Assembly (NCBI GenBank): GCA_964555845.1
Contig: CAZKUA010000007.1
Location: 6,761 to 70,760, forward strand
Direction: 5' to 3'
Source: JALNXF01 sp964555845
GTDB lineage: Bacteria > Patescibacteriota > Gracilibacteria > BD1-5 > UBA2023
DNA: 64,000 bases
Each line of letters begins with the position of its first letter. Position 1 is the first letter of the stretch. The position numbers and the translations under genes are program-made. The notes beneath the pieces were generated by a model. It saw only the letters and a program-made list of their open reading frames with translations, was not told the origin of the DNA and made no database searches. Shown piece after piece: positions 43,123 through 52,528 of this stretch.

Positions 43123-43222
43123 ATTATTATAAATTATTAAATATTAAAAATTGAAAAATATTGTCTCCTAGAATTAGTTTTTACAAAAAAATAAAAACTA
43201 AATGTTAATTACAAATTGTGAT

Positions 43223-43246
43223 TTATCTCATATAAATATGAGATAA
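43223..43246. promoter_or_regulatory. palindrome upstream of rnj
   Basis: TTATCTCATA, loop TAAA, TATGAGATAA: perfect 10-base arms, in the 175-base gap between the metallopeptidase stop and the rnj start. It has no T-run after it on the minus strand, so operator or RNA-stability element is likelier than terminator. Confidence 0.45.
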
Positions 43247-43297
43247 GGTTCTAGCTTTCGAAGGAGAAAAATTTTTTAACTGGACCTATTATATTCA

Positions 43298-44119
43298 TTA
43301 ACGAATATAATACAAGTATTTTTTTAAATTTATTCAAATTTTGGTAGAATCCCAGTTATAAGTGGCGATACTTCAGCTTCAAAAAGAGGTATTATTAAAT
43401 TCACTTTCTGAAAATATATAATTTTTAAAGAAATTATATTTGAGTTTTATACTATAATTAGTTTTTGCTCTACGTAAAAATTCCTCATTATGGAAAATAT
43501 AGAAAACAAAACTTTCCGCGAAATCCTCATATTTATTTGAGAGACTATAACCTGACACAAAATCAGTTATTTTTGCATTTTTGTTTTTGATATTATAAGT
43601 TAGCCAACTAATTTTGTAGAAATCCTCAGATTTATCAAATCAAGCATTATCATTTAGATAATAAATATCAACAATATGACCTAGCTCATGCACAAAAACT
43701 TTAATAGTCTCACTATTTATTTTTGCCTTACTAGTCAGAATTAAGCTATTCCCAGATACTTGTCATCTAGGATCTATTCTTTCTCAATCAATTACAAGGC
43801 TTAATGGTGTTACTTTTTCTTTAAAATATTTAGATTTAATATTTAAGTCCAGAACTTTAATTAAATTAGGGTCAATTTTTATATAATCTGGTTTGAAATT
43901 AATTGTTAAATAAGGCTTTTCTTGTTTTTTTTCTCACAAAAAAAACCCCTCATTTCAAACAACCTTTTTTTCTTCTTGAGAATAAATAGATGCGCTGTTA
44001 AAATCCTGAGAAAATGTAGGAGAATTCGTCTTATTGTATCAAAAGAAAAGAAGAAAAAAAACTATAAAATAAGATATGAATTTAACTATGTCAGCATTTT
44101 TTATTTTGATTTTTTGCAT
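43298..44119 (-). CDS. membrane-anchored HExxH zinc metallopeptidase
   Basis: 273 residues with a basic N-terminus and one signal anchor (IVKFISYFIVFFLLFFWY-like helix; the Trp position is Gly by TGA). The catalytic helix is VFVHELGHIVDIYY, an HExxH zinc motif, followed by NKYEDFAESFVFYIFHNE, where the Glu of EDFAE is a plausible third ligand as in gluzincin-type enzymes. The N-terminal half has no known domain. It probably acts outside the membrane on cell-surface or envelope proteins. The family cannot be named more precisely. It is followed by four small pilin-like genes upstream on the same strand. Confidence 0.75.
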
Positions 44120-44123
44120 TTAG

Positions 44124-44567
44124 TTATGAAATTCAGTATATAAAATTAATTGTTGCGTTTATTAATTGTTGTGAGATTATTGCAATCAAAAATCCAAGTA
44201 AAGACCATTGTAGGGCATTTTTTGCTTTTTTTACTTTTTCTGCATCTCCAAGTCATAATACAAATGTAAATCCAGAATAAACCAGACCTCAAATAGCGAG
44301 AATTCAAGCTAAAATTACCAATTTTTGAGTAACATAAATAATTTTATTTTTTACATTATCTACTTGATATCACTGATTTGAGCTAATACTTAAGATTCAT
44401 CCCAATATCCCTTTATTTTCTTTTGATTCCATAGCTCATTGTGGCACACATCATCAAAGTGAAGTGCTAAGTGCTGCATTTTTATCATATTTACAATTAC
44501 TTCAAGCTGCAAAAGCACTGGTAAGTCCAAATATAATAAACAAAAATATAACTATTATTTTTTTCAT
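44124..44567 (-). CDS. VirB2/TrbC-like small membrane protein 1
   Basis: 147 residues with a signal peptide (MKKIIVIFLFIIFGLTSAFA), a short outer segment with two Cys (CKYD, GGCVP), and two helices near the C-terminus (KLVILAGILAIGGLVYSGFTFV and ALQWSLLGFLIAIISQQLI). Between the helices lies LGLGDAEKVKKAKN, a polar basic loop. This layout matches the VirB2/TrbC pilin family. It is the last of four similar genes, and its stop is 5 bases from the metallopeptidase start. Confidence 0.65.
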
Positions 44568-44572
44568 ATTTT

Positions 44573-45052
44573 CTAAAAGTTAAATCAAGTAACTATTTTA
44601 ATTAAAATCCAAGAAAGTGGGATTACCGCAAGTCATATTCAAGTATAAACAAGAGATTTCATTCATTTTTTCAAATTTTCTTCTTTTCACTCTGCACTAA
44701 ACAGTAAAAATCAAATATACATAAAAACAGCAACAGAAGCCATTCAAAGTAATCAAAAAATATATCTTTCTACTACTTTTATAAAATTATCATCAAAATT
44801 AACGCTATTTTCATCAACTCATAGACTAAGATCAACTTTGGTACTTGGCGTGGCAATTGAAGTCTGTCTTGGTCTTACTATCATTTCATTTTTTAATCAT
44901 TCTCAGTTAAATTGGCCTTTTACATTATCTTTAAAATCACCCAAAAAATCGGCGCTCGCATAATTAAAAATAAATAAATTTAAGAAAAGACTAGAGGCTA
45001 GTATAAATAATTTTAATTTTTTTACCCCAAGGGCACTTGTTTCACTGCGCAT
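44573..45052 (-). CDS. VirB2/TrbC-like small membrane protein 2
   Basis: 159 residues with a signal peptide (LKLFILASSLFLNLFIFNYASA), an outer segment (DFLGDFKDNVKGQFNG), then two helices (IFGLLGMASVAVFMYIGFLLF and SLVYTGIGLAVIPLSWILIKI) joined by the loop AEGKEENLKKGMK. The two-helix plus basic-loop layout is shared by all four genes, though sequence is diverged. The start is 2 bases after the stop of the next gene, so all are translated from one mRNA. Confidence 0.65.
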
Positions 45053-45054
45053 AA

Positions 45055-45429
45055 TTAATTTAGGGTTAAGTTATTGATTATATCAACAAGTGTAAATGAT
45101 GCAATAGATACTAAAACTCAAATAATTGAGTAAATAATAACATTTTTTGCTTTTTTAACTTTTTCATCACTTCAAGCTGAAAACAAAAACATTAGTCATC
45201 CAATCATAGTCGCGATAATTGCTAAAATTGCAACATACTTTGTTACTTCTTTAATTATTACAAATAAGAATTTAATCGGATTTTCTGTCTTTATAATACC
45301 ATCTCCCTCATAAAAACCAGGAAGTCAAAATTCATTTTTAAAATCTAAATTAGATGTATTAGCAAAAGTAATTACCGGTAATAATGAGCCAATAATAAAT
45401 AATAGAATATATTTTATATTTTTTTTCAT
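45055..45429 (-). CDS. VirB2/TrbC-like small membrane protein 3
   Basis: 124 residues. The signal peptide is MKKNIKYILLFIIGSLLPVITFA; helices are VAILAIIATMIGGLMFLFSAG and VIIYSIIGVLVSIASFTLV, joined by SDEKVKKAKN, which is nearly the loop of copy 1. The ATG overlaps the previous stop (TAATG), which fixes this start over an ATG 12 bases upstream. Confidence 0.65.
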
Positions 45430-45914
45430 TAATTTGATCATAGAATCCAAATTATTAATTTTACAATAGAATAAGAAAGCAATGCCACAACTATGGCTAC
45501 AATATTATAAATAACAATATTTTTTCATTTTGTGATTTTCTCAGAACTTCCGCCTGATGTTATCATCATAATTGCACCAATTACCATAAAAAGCAAAGAA
45601 AGTGTAGGCAACATAACAAGTGATATCCTTACAATTTTCAATGATAATTCCTTAATATTTCCCTCTGCTCAAAGCTCATACTTAGTATCAGAAGGAGATA
45701 GTTTAGACACATCTAACATAAAGGCTGATGAGCTTATATCATTTTCATCTCAAGAATCTCATCATCAAGTTGGAGTACTTGCATCCATTCTTGCAGAAGT
45801 ATCATTAGCTTCTTCTGAAGAAGCACTACCAGGAATTCAGATTGCAAAAGCTAATCCAGAAAAAGAAAAAACTGAAATTATCAAAAAGATGTAAACTAAT
45901 ATTTTTTTAATCAT
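45429..45914 (-). CDS. VirB2/TrbC-like small membrane protein 4
   Basis: 161 residues with a signal peptide (LVYIFLIISVFSFSGLAFA), a long Ser/Thr/Asp/Gly-rich outer segment (GSASSEEANDTSARMD, GGGDSGDENDISSS), then two helices (LVMLPTLSLLFMVIGAIMMI and IVIYNIVAIVVALLSYSIV) with the loop SGGSSEKITKGKN. It is first in the operon. The overlap with the next gene (TAATG) shows coupling. The polar outer segment is unlike the other three. Confidence 0.65.
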
Positions 45915-45966
45915 AATTTTATTTTATATTCCTATAATATCTTATTTACAAAAAAAATCAAAATTA

Positions 45967-45993
45967 TTGATAATTTTAAAAAATATATATAAT
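45967..45993 (+). promoter_or_regulatory. promoter of the holin-like/secG unit
   Basis: TTGATA, 15 bases, TATAAT, 28 bases before the ATG. Confidence 0.55.
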
Positions 45994-46021
45994 GAAATTA
46001 TTATATTTAAAAATTAAAAAT

Positions 46022-46384
46022 ATGAAAATAATTATTTCTATTATATTTAATGCATTAATTTTATTTGCAATAACTTACTTTCTTCCTGATGTAAAAGCTT
46101 TATGAGATTTAAAACTTTTTTTCATTTGATGAGTTGTACTTTGAGTATTAAACTTTTTTGTGAGACCAATATTAAAAATAATTTGACTACCTTTTATACT
46201 GCTTACATTTTGATTATTTATTTTAGTTATAAATGGTATAATTTTGTTTTTATTAGAACAAATTATAAAAGGCTTAAATATCGAATGAGTAGAGTTTGCA
46301 TTAAACGGAACTGCTAATTTTATAATTGCAGTTGCAATTTTTACTATTTTTAATACAATCTACAACACTTTTATAAAAGGGTAA
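46022..46384 (+). CDS. phage holin-4 type membrane protein (PF04020-like)
   Basis: 120 residues with four helices. LILFAITYFLPDV and GVLNFFVRPILKIIGLPFILLTFGLFILVINGI fit the conserved centre of the Phage_holin_4_2 family, where the N-F-x-x-R-P motif is characteristic. Despite the name, most members are bacterial membrane proteins of unknown role. It precedes secG by 40 bases and probably shares its promoter. Confidence 0.75.
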
Positions 46385-46424
46385 CAAAAAACTTTAATAT
46401 TTTTAATTAATTAATTTAAAATCT

Positions 46425-46646
46425 ATGTTAGAAATTCTTAAAATAACGCAAATCGTAATAAGCTTACTTCTTGCTTTTATTATACTAATTCAGCCGAAAA
46501 AAAGTAGTCTATCTTTAACTACTTTCTGAAGTGAATCAGCTGGAAAATATGAAAAAAGGTGACCTGAAAAAATACTACACAATGCAACTATAATTTTTTG
46601 AGTATTATTTGTAATTAATGCTTTGTTATTCTTTTTCTTAGCATAA
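46425..46646 (+). CDS. secG: protein translocase subunit SecG
   Basis: A 73-residue, two-helix protein of the SecYEG channel. IVISLLLAFIILIQPKKSSLSLTTFG is the usual first helix and polar loop, and NATIIFGVLFVINALLFFFLA the second. Normal family members carry Gly-rich loop residues here; several are TGA codons. It lies between the holin-like protein and the peptide-binding protein, the common placement of a small export gene. Confidence 0.75.
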
Positions 46647-46665
46647 TAATCTAAAATTGATTAAG

Positions 46666-48816
46666 ATGACCATCTATAATAAATTAAAAAAATATCTATT
46701 TTTTTTATCATTACTTTTTGTGATTTTAGCCACATTTCACATTCTTTATGTGTATATGTATGATGGCTCAAAAGTTGTTCCAAAAAAATGATGAACTTTA
46801 AGTGTTTGATTTGTCTGAAATAGTCCAAGTCTAAATCCACTGGATTTTTGAGTAGATCAAAGTAATGATTATATACTTCAATTTATGTATAGATCTCTAC
46901 TTAGATATAATTTTGAAAACAAAAAAATGGAGTGAGATTTAGCTAATTGTGATCTTTGAAAAAATTTCTCTAAAATAAAATGTTACATAAAGGATTCCGC
47001 AGTATGGAGCGATGGAAGTCCTATAACAAAAGATGACATTATAGAGACTTATAATACCCTAAAAAATACTGATATTAATAAATGATTAAAAAGTATTTTA
47101 GATAATATTGACATTAGAGACAATTGATGATATATTGAATTTTCTTCTAAAAATGCTGATGTTTTACTTCTAGATGTCTTCACTATACCAGTAGTAAAAA
47201 AAGATCAAATAGAAAAATTTAAAAATAATAGTTCAACTGAAAATTTATCATTTATAACAAGTTGAGCTTATGATTTCTCAAAAAAAGAGTTTGATGCTGA
47301 ATATAGCGCCAAAAAAATTACTCTTACAAAGAGTTTAAATAAATTATATGATAGTGATTATTATATTTCAAAAATAATATTTAAGTTTTTTCAAGACAAA
47401 AATAATCTTTTAAAAAATGAAAATACGCTAAATATAATCTTCCCGAGCGATGAAAAAGAATTATTTGTATCTCCAAGATATAGAAAATATAATTTTTTAT
47501 TCCCTCAATATATAGGACTATTCCTTAATACTGAGAAAATGGGCTCTCTTGACTTGAGAAAAACAGTATTATTTCAACTTGAAAATGCCGCTTATCCAGA
47601 ATATAGTGACAAAAATTGAAAAAAGGTAAATAATCCATTTTTATGAGAAGAGTCAATAATCCCTGAAATTACAAATAAAAATTTTGTATCAATAGTTAAT
47701 TCTCTTGGTTTTTATAAAAAGGATAATCTACTTTGAGAAATTAATAAAAAATATGATACATTACTAAAACCTCAATCTGGAATTACAGAAATTCCATCAA
47801 ACACTTATTTTAAAACTCCAAGCTCTAAAAAAATATATTTCCGCTTCTGAGGAAGTTCGGAAATGCTTATCTCTGGAAATGTTCCAGCCGGGGTAACTTG
47901 AGTTTATATAAATGATTTCAAGCTTAAATCATTTGTTACTTGAAATACAAAATTCTATTTTAGAGCTACTACAGAATTTAAAACTCTAAATATTTGAGCT
48001 AATAATTACTCACTATATTTTGAGATAAATTGAAAGAAAATTAAAAAAGAAACTCTAACGGTATATTACTACCAAAACAAAGACGATCTAGAAAACAAAC
48101 AAAAAGAAGTATTAGCAAATTTAGGTAAAACTAAGGCTATTTCAAAAGAAAGTACAGATAAACTAAATCTGGAAAAAGAGGGTGAAATTGCTAAAGTTTG
48201 AGCTTTGGATAATTCATATTTTTATGATAAAAATTATAATAAGTTCACTCTTAGTTTGTATTTTGTTAATGAATGACCTTATTTTTCTTATTATACAAAA
48301 AGAATTAAAGAAGAGCTACAATTACTTGGAATTGAATTAAATATAAAAGAAATAACTCAAAAAGAATTAAATACGATGCTTTCAAAATGAGAAAAAAATT
48401 ATGATATGCTACTCGCTTGAGTAAATCATGGATTATTTGATTACAATATATTTCCCTTCTATCATTCATCTCAAGCTAAAATATGATTTAATTTCTCTAA
48501 ATTAAAAAGTATACCCCTAGACTTACTTCTAGAGAAATTAAAAGCAAGTGAGCTAGATCCAGAAAAATTAAAACAAATTAAAAAAGAATCTCTTGAGGTT
48601 CTAAAAAGAGAGGCTGTTGTAAAAACATTTTTTAATCCATATTCTTTCTTTTATATAGACCAAAATATCAAAAATATTCACGAATATTCTCTTATCCCAT
48701 ACAAATATTATAGTTATGATGTTATTAAAAATTCTTACATAAAGGAAGATAGAATAATTGATTATAGTCAAAAAGGTATTAGTTCATTTTTTAGCTGGTT
48801 AAAAAAATCATTTTAA
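46666..48816 (+). CDS. ABC-transporter peptide-binding-like protein (SBP family 5)
   Basis: 716 residues with an N-terminal membrane anchor (YLFFLSLLFVILATFHILYVY) and then a family-5 solute-binding fold: GTLSVGFVGNSPSLNPLD, IKCYIKDSAVWSDGSPITKDDIIETYNTL and LFVSPRYRKYNFLFPQYIGLF. A beta-rich insert near 370-450 resembles an Ig-like domain. The end has ELQLLGIELNIKEITQKEL, typical of DppA/OppA proteins. No permease or ATPase gene is near, so it may use a transporter encoded elsewhere, or be a membrane-held binding protein. Confidence 0.8.
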
Positions 48817-48818
48817 TT

Positions 48819-49718
48819 ATGGAACACAACATAATTACCCCGTCTTGGGAACTTATAAACAAAACTAATACGATTAAGAAATTTAATTTTATCCCTTCCT
48901 TATTATCAACTCTATATTTGAGCGTTATTGTATTTTATCAAATAGCATTTACTTATATTTATATTTTTGAACTAAAAGACCAGTTTTTCTCTCTTGTAAT
49001 TGATTTTGTTCATAAATCATATTTTATAGAAGTATTAATAACTTTAGCTATTTGATTCGTGCTTTATATGTTTGTAAAGCCACTGGCTGAAGGTGGAATA
49101 GTCTGTCTTATTGATGCTTTTTATAACAAAGAGGCAGGAAAATATAGACTATCTTATTGAATTTCTCAATGATTACTTCATTTTCTACCAGTTTTTGAAT
49201 TTCATAATTTTATGGGATTTTTTAGACTTCTTTCTATAATTACATTTTATTTTTTAACGCTCAGGATTTTCGGGCAAAATTATGCATTTGTAATAAGTAT
49301 TGTTTTTGGGATTTATTTGCTTTTATCTTTTGTAATAAATATACTATTTGCTTACTCTAAATTTTTTATTATTTTTGAGAAAAAATGAATATTTGAAGCC
49401 ATAAGTCTATCAACTCGAATGACTTTAGATAACATGTGAACAACTTCTAAGCTATATTTTACACTATTTTTAGTTTATTTAAGAATAATTTTAACAGTTG
49501 TAATGTTTCTTGTTTTTCCAATTATAGTTTCTACAATTTTTGCTTATATTTCATCGAAATTCTTTTTTATATTTTTTATAAGCTTAATTGCAATAATTTT
49601 TGTCGTATTTTTATTGCTTATAACTCATCTTAATTCAGTTGTAGAAATATTTGTAGATAGTCTTTGGTATAATGCGTACAAGGATAATAAAAAGACTTTT
49701 GAAATAGAAGAAAATTAA
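48819..49718 (+). CDS. multi-pass membrane protein of unknown function
   Basis: 299 residues with six or seven helices, starting 2 bases after the binding-protein stop. Helices include LLSTLYLSVIVFYQIAFTYIYIF, VLITLAIGFVLYMFVKPLAEGG and IIFVVFLLLITHLNSVVEIF. A short conserved-looking segment is ISLSTRMTLDNMGTTSKL between helices. No transporter ATP-binding or permease loop (EAA) is visible. It may partner the upstream binding protein, but this is only by position. Confidence 0.6.
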
Positions 49719-49720
49719 AT

Positions 49721-49748
49721 TTGACTTAAAATAAAATTATCCTATACT
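49721..49748 (+). promoter_or_regulatory. strong promoter before the hairpin RNA
   Basis: TTGACT, 16 bases, TATACT, starting 3 bases after the stop of the membrane-protein gene and leading into no gene, only a hairpin with T-run. Confidence 0.7.
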
Positions 49749-49753
49749 ACCGC

Positions 49754-49803
49754 CCAGTCTGTGAGACAACTTTCCTCCTTTACGTTGTCTTCAGACTTTT
49801 TTT
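49754..49803 (+). ncRNA. short hairpin RNA with an anti-Shine-Dalgarno-like loop
   Basis: Stem: AGTCTG pairs with CAGACT and AGACAAC with GTTGTCT, 13 base pairs with a TG/T internal bulge. The loop TTTCCTCCTTTAC contains CCTCC, the core of the 16S 3'-end anti-Shine-Dalgarno sequence. A run of seven T follows the stem, so transcription starting at the promoter just upstream would give an RNA of about 50 bases ending there. It may instead be just the terminator of the upstream gene; the separate promoter argues against that. Confidence 0.55.
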
Positions 49804-49810
49804 GTACTTC

Positions 49811-49893
49811 CTGTCATTCCCGCTTCTTCTGTCATTTCCACCCTTTCTGTCATTCCCACCCCTCCTGTCATTCCCGCGAAGGCGGGAATCTAC
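49811..49893. repeat. cluster of CTGTCATTCCCGC repeats with one full palindromic copy
   Basis: Four imperfect copies of (C)TGTCATTCCC follow one another, each with a different short tail. The last, 49865-49893, is the complete 29-base palindrome, identical to 14533-14561. Confidence 0.85.
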
Positions 49894-49896
49894 TAT

Positions 49897-50295
49897 TTAT
49901 TCAATTACATCACTAAAATCTTCCCTAATTCAATCTTTTAAATATTTATGAATTGCATTGTGGGTGGCTAAAATCCCTAGAGTTGCTCAATATTTTCTTC
50001 TTGGAGAAATATCTCAAACAAGACTTTTGATATATTCAAAATCAAATTCTAGAATTTCAGAAATATCAAGCCCAATAATACTCTCTCAAAAAATCGAAGC
50101 ACAAGCGGTTGTGATAATAGAAGTCTCTCAAATAAAAGAAAAATCTAAAACGCAATTATTTTCAATCTTCAAAAAAACCTCAATAGTGTCGCCACAAAGT
50201 CTACTTTCCTCAAAATGTTTTACAGTAAAATCCTCCATCATAACTTTATTTGAAGGATTTTTTGAATATGAAGCTATTAAATTTGAATTAGTCAT
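49897..50295 (-). CDS. NifU/SufU-like iron-sulfur scaffold homologue, degenerate
   Basis: 132 residues, the IscU/SufU N-terminal domain length. The first ligand region EESRLCGDTIEVFLKIENN is kept (Cys then GD). The second region, normally GCAISxASAS, reads FIGETSIITTACASIFGE, so the ligand Cys is replaced by Thr or Ser and a Cys appears six residues later. The third, normally RxxCxxL, reads SPRRKYGATLGIL, with Gly (TGA) or Tyr at the Cys position. So at most one canonical ligand remains. It may have a non-cluster role. The neighbouring palindromic repeat ends 3 bases from the stop. Confidence 0.75.
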
Positions 50296-50443
50296 TTGAA
50301 TTAAATTAAACTAATTTAGAGTATATCAAAAATCTAAAAAACTCAAATTTTTCACTTAAATTCAAAAAACAAACATTTTCCCTTGATTAGATTTAAAAAA
50401 TAAATATATTGAGTGCAATATAATATTTTTTAATTTATTTTCT

Positions 50444-51910
50444 ATGGCAAGAATGAGAAATGGCGGGGTACAAACTAATAATTACTCTTCATTTATTTTA
50501 CCTATAATTATAGCAATTGGGATAATTATTTTAATTGTTAAACTTATATTTTGAGGAAGCAATAATACAGTGAATAGAACTTGAAATTATATAAATGTAG
50601 AGCCATCTTTGGAGAATTCAAAAATTTATATTTATATGTCTGGAGATTCAAAAAAAGAAATCGATGGAAGTACAAAAATGTTTTCAACGGATAATAAAGT
50701 CCAAATTGAAAGTGGAGAAGCAAAAATTAGCTTTCCTGATAATGATTCAATTTCTTATTTAGACAAAAGATGAGAATTACAATATGAATGATTGAGCAAT
50801 TCTAAACAAGTTTTTAGTTTACTAAATTCAGATTTTTGGACTGAGGTTAATACTGGCCTTATTCAGGTTAAATTAAAAAATTTTACAGTAGATCCAGAAG
50901 CTTCTTCAGTATTAGCATTCAGCCAAAATGCTATCGCAAGTAATGTTTTTGTACTAAAATGAACTGCAAAAATCACTTTAAATATCGCCTCAGACAAGGA
51001 AAAATCAGTATCACTTGGCGTTGGACAAAAGATAACAATTTTAAATAATGACCTAAAAGATGAGGCCTTAAAACTTGATGATAAAGTTGTGCCAATTGAT
51101 GTTTTATTTAAAGAAGAGGATTTTTTCGTAAGACATAATTGATTAAATTATCTTGAATGAAGCTGAAGTTGATCTTTATCTTGATCTGGACTTGCGGGTT
51201 CAGGTTCTACACTTTTAAAAAATCAAAAATATATTTCCTTCATTTATCCTACAGACGAAGCCACAGTTGACTGACCATTAGTAGATATTGAATGAACAAT
51301 AATGTCAGTCGATGTAGAAAAAATTACCCTAAATGACAAAGAAGTATCTATAAATAAGTGAGAAAATAAATTTAGTTTCAAATGATTTAATCTATGAAAT
51401 TCAGTTAATAATGTTGTCTATAAGGCTTATGATATAGATAATAATTTACTTACAAAATGAGTGATAATAATTTATTCAAATTGATGAGATGTTAAAAAAG
51501 AAGAGGAAAAACCAACAGTAACATCTTATCCAATAAGTGATAAAGATTTTAGAATTATAGAACCTGCGGGTAATCCATACAAAACCACTGAAAATGTAGT
51601 AAAAATAGTATGACAAGTTAATAAATGAGTGGTAAAATATATTTCAATAAATTGATTTAGATTAACAAAATTTCCTCAATTCTCTTCTACTTGGTATTAT
51701 TTTGCAAATAAAGATTATGGAACTATGAATGATGGGATAAATCTATATACAATTAAATATTATTGAACAAATGACGAACTTCTATCTACAAATTTATTTA
51801 CAATAGTTAAAGAAGCTCCTGAAGTTACTCCAGCTCCAACTGTAACACCGGTTATCCCAACTCCAACTCCAGAAAAAACAAGCTCTTGATCTACAAATAA
51901 CAATTCATAG
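50444..51910 (+). CDS. membrane-anchored protein with a FecR-like and an Ig-like beta region
   Basis: 488 residues with one N-terminal helix (FILPIIIAIGIIILIVKLIFG) and an outer part. Residues 50-220 (IYIYMSGDSKKEIDGS, VFVLKGTAKITLNIA, SVSLGVGQKITIL) resemble a FecR fold. A Ser/Gly linker (EGSGSGSLSGSGLAGSG) follows. After about 260 comes an Ig-like stretch (ISFIYPTDEATVDGPLVDIEGT), a second one near 370, and a Pro/Thr tail (PTVTPVIPTPTPEKTSS). It is a surface protein. It precedes a pseudopilin by 3 bases. Confidence 0.7.
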
Positions 51911-51913
51911 TTT

Positions 51914-52510
51914 ATGTTTAATAAAAAAGGTAATTCAATTATTGAAGTTGTTGTTGTTATCGTAATATTAACTATTTGAATAGTTTGAACTTATGAAATT
52001 GTGAATTCCTGACAAAAACTCGCAACCACAACTGAAAACAGAATTAAAGCCATAAATATCGCAAGAGAATGACTAGAGGCAGTAACCAATATTCGCGATA
52101 CTAACTGGATTAAATTCTCAAGTGATTACAAAAATTGCTGGAATGTAGCCGATTATAATGATAGCTGTATATGAGCAATGAGTGTTTCTACACTAACATG
52201 AAATATTTTGTATCAAAACTGAGCGCTCTGGTATTTGTCATGATCTACAAATAGTTGAGTTTATCTTGATAGTGAATGAATGATTTATCAAACACGAGCT
52301 ACAAATATTGCATGGGATAATAAGTTATGTTCCAATTTAGTTAATAAATCTTGTCGCACTCCTTTTACTCGTAATATTCAAATTAATACAACCTTCGCAA
52401 GTGATACAATGAAAATAAATAGCATAGTTGAATGGGTGGATAACTCAAAGCAATGAAAACACAAAATTGATCTAGAAACAACCCTAAAAAACTGGAAAAT
52501 TGATTTATAA
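51914..52510 (+). CDS. type IV pseudopilin
   Basis: 198 residues with a prepilin start: basic leader then KGNSIIEVVVVIVILTIGIVG, where cleavage after Gly leaves Asn/Ser first and Glu at +5. The stalk region follows (LATTTENRIKAINIAREGLEAV). The globular part has four or five Cys (NCWN, DSCIG, LCSN, KSCRT). The layout fits a minor pilin of the PilV/PilX or GspI-like type, but which cannot be said. It lies between the FecR-like gene and dnaE, and is processed presumably by the prepilin peptidase at 36939. Confidence 0.85.
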
Positions 52511-52528
52511 AATTTAATTAAAAATTTA

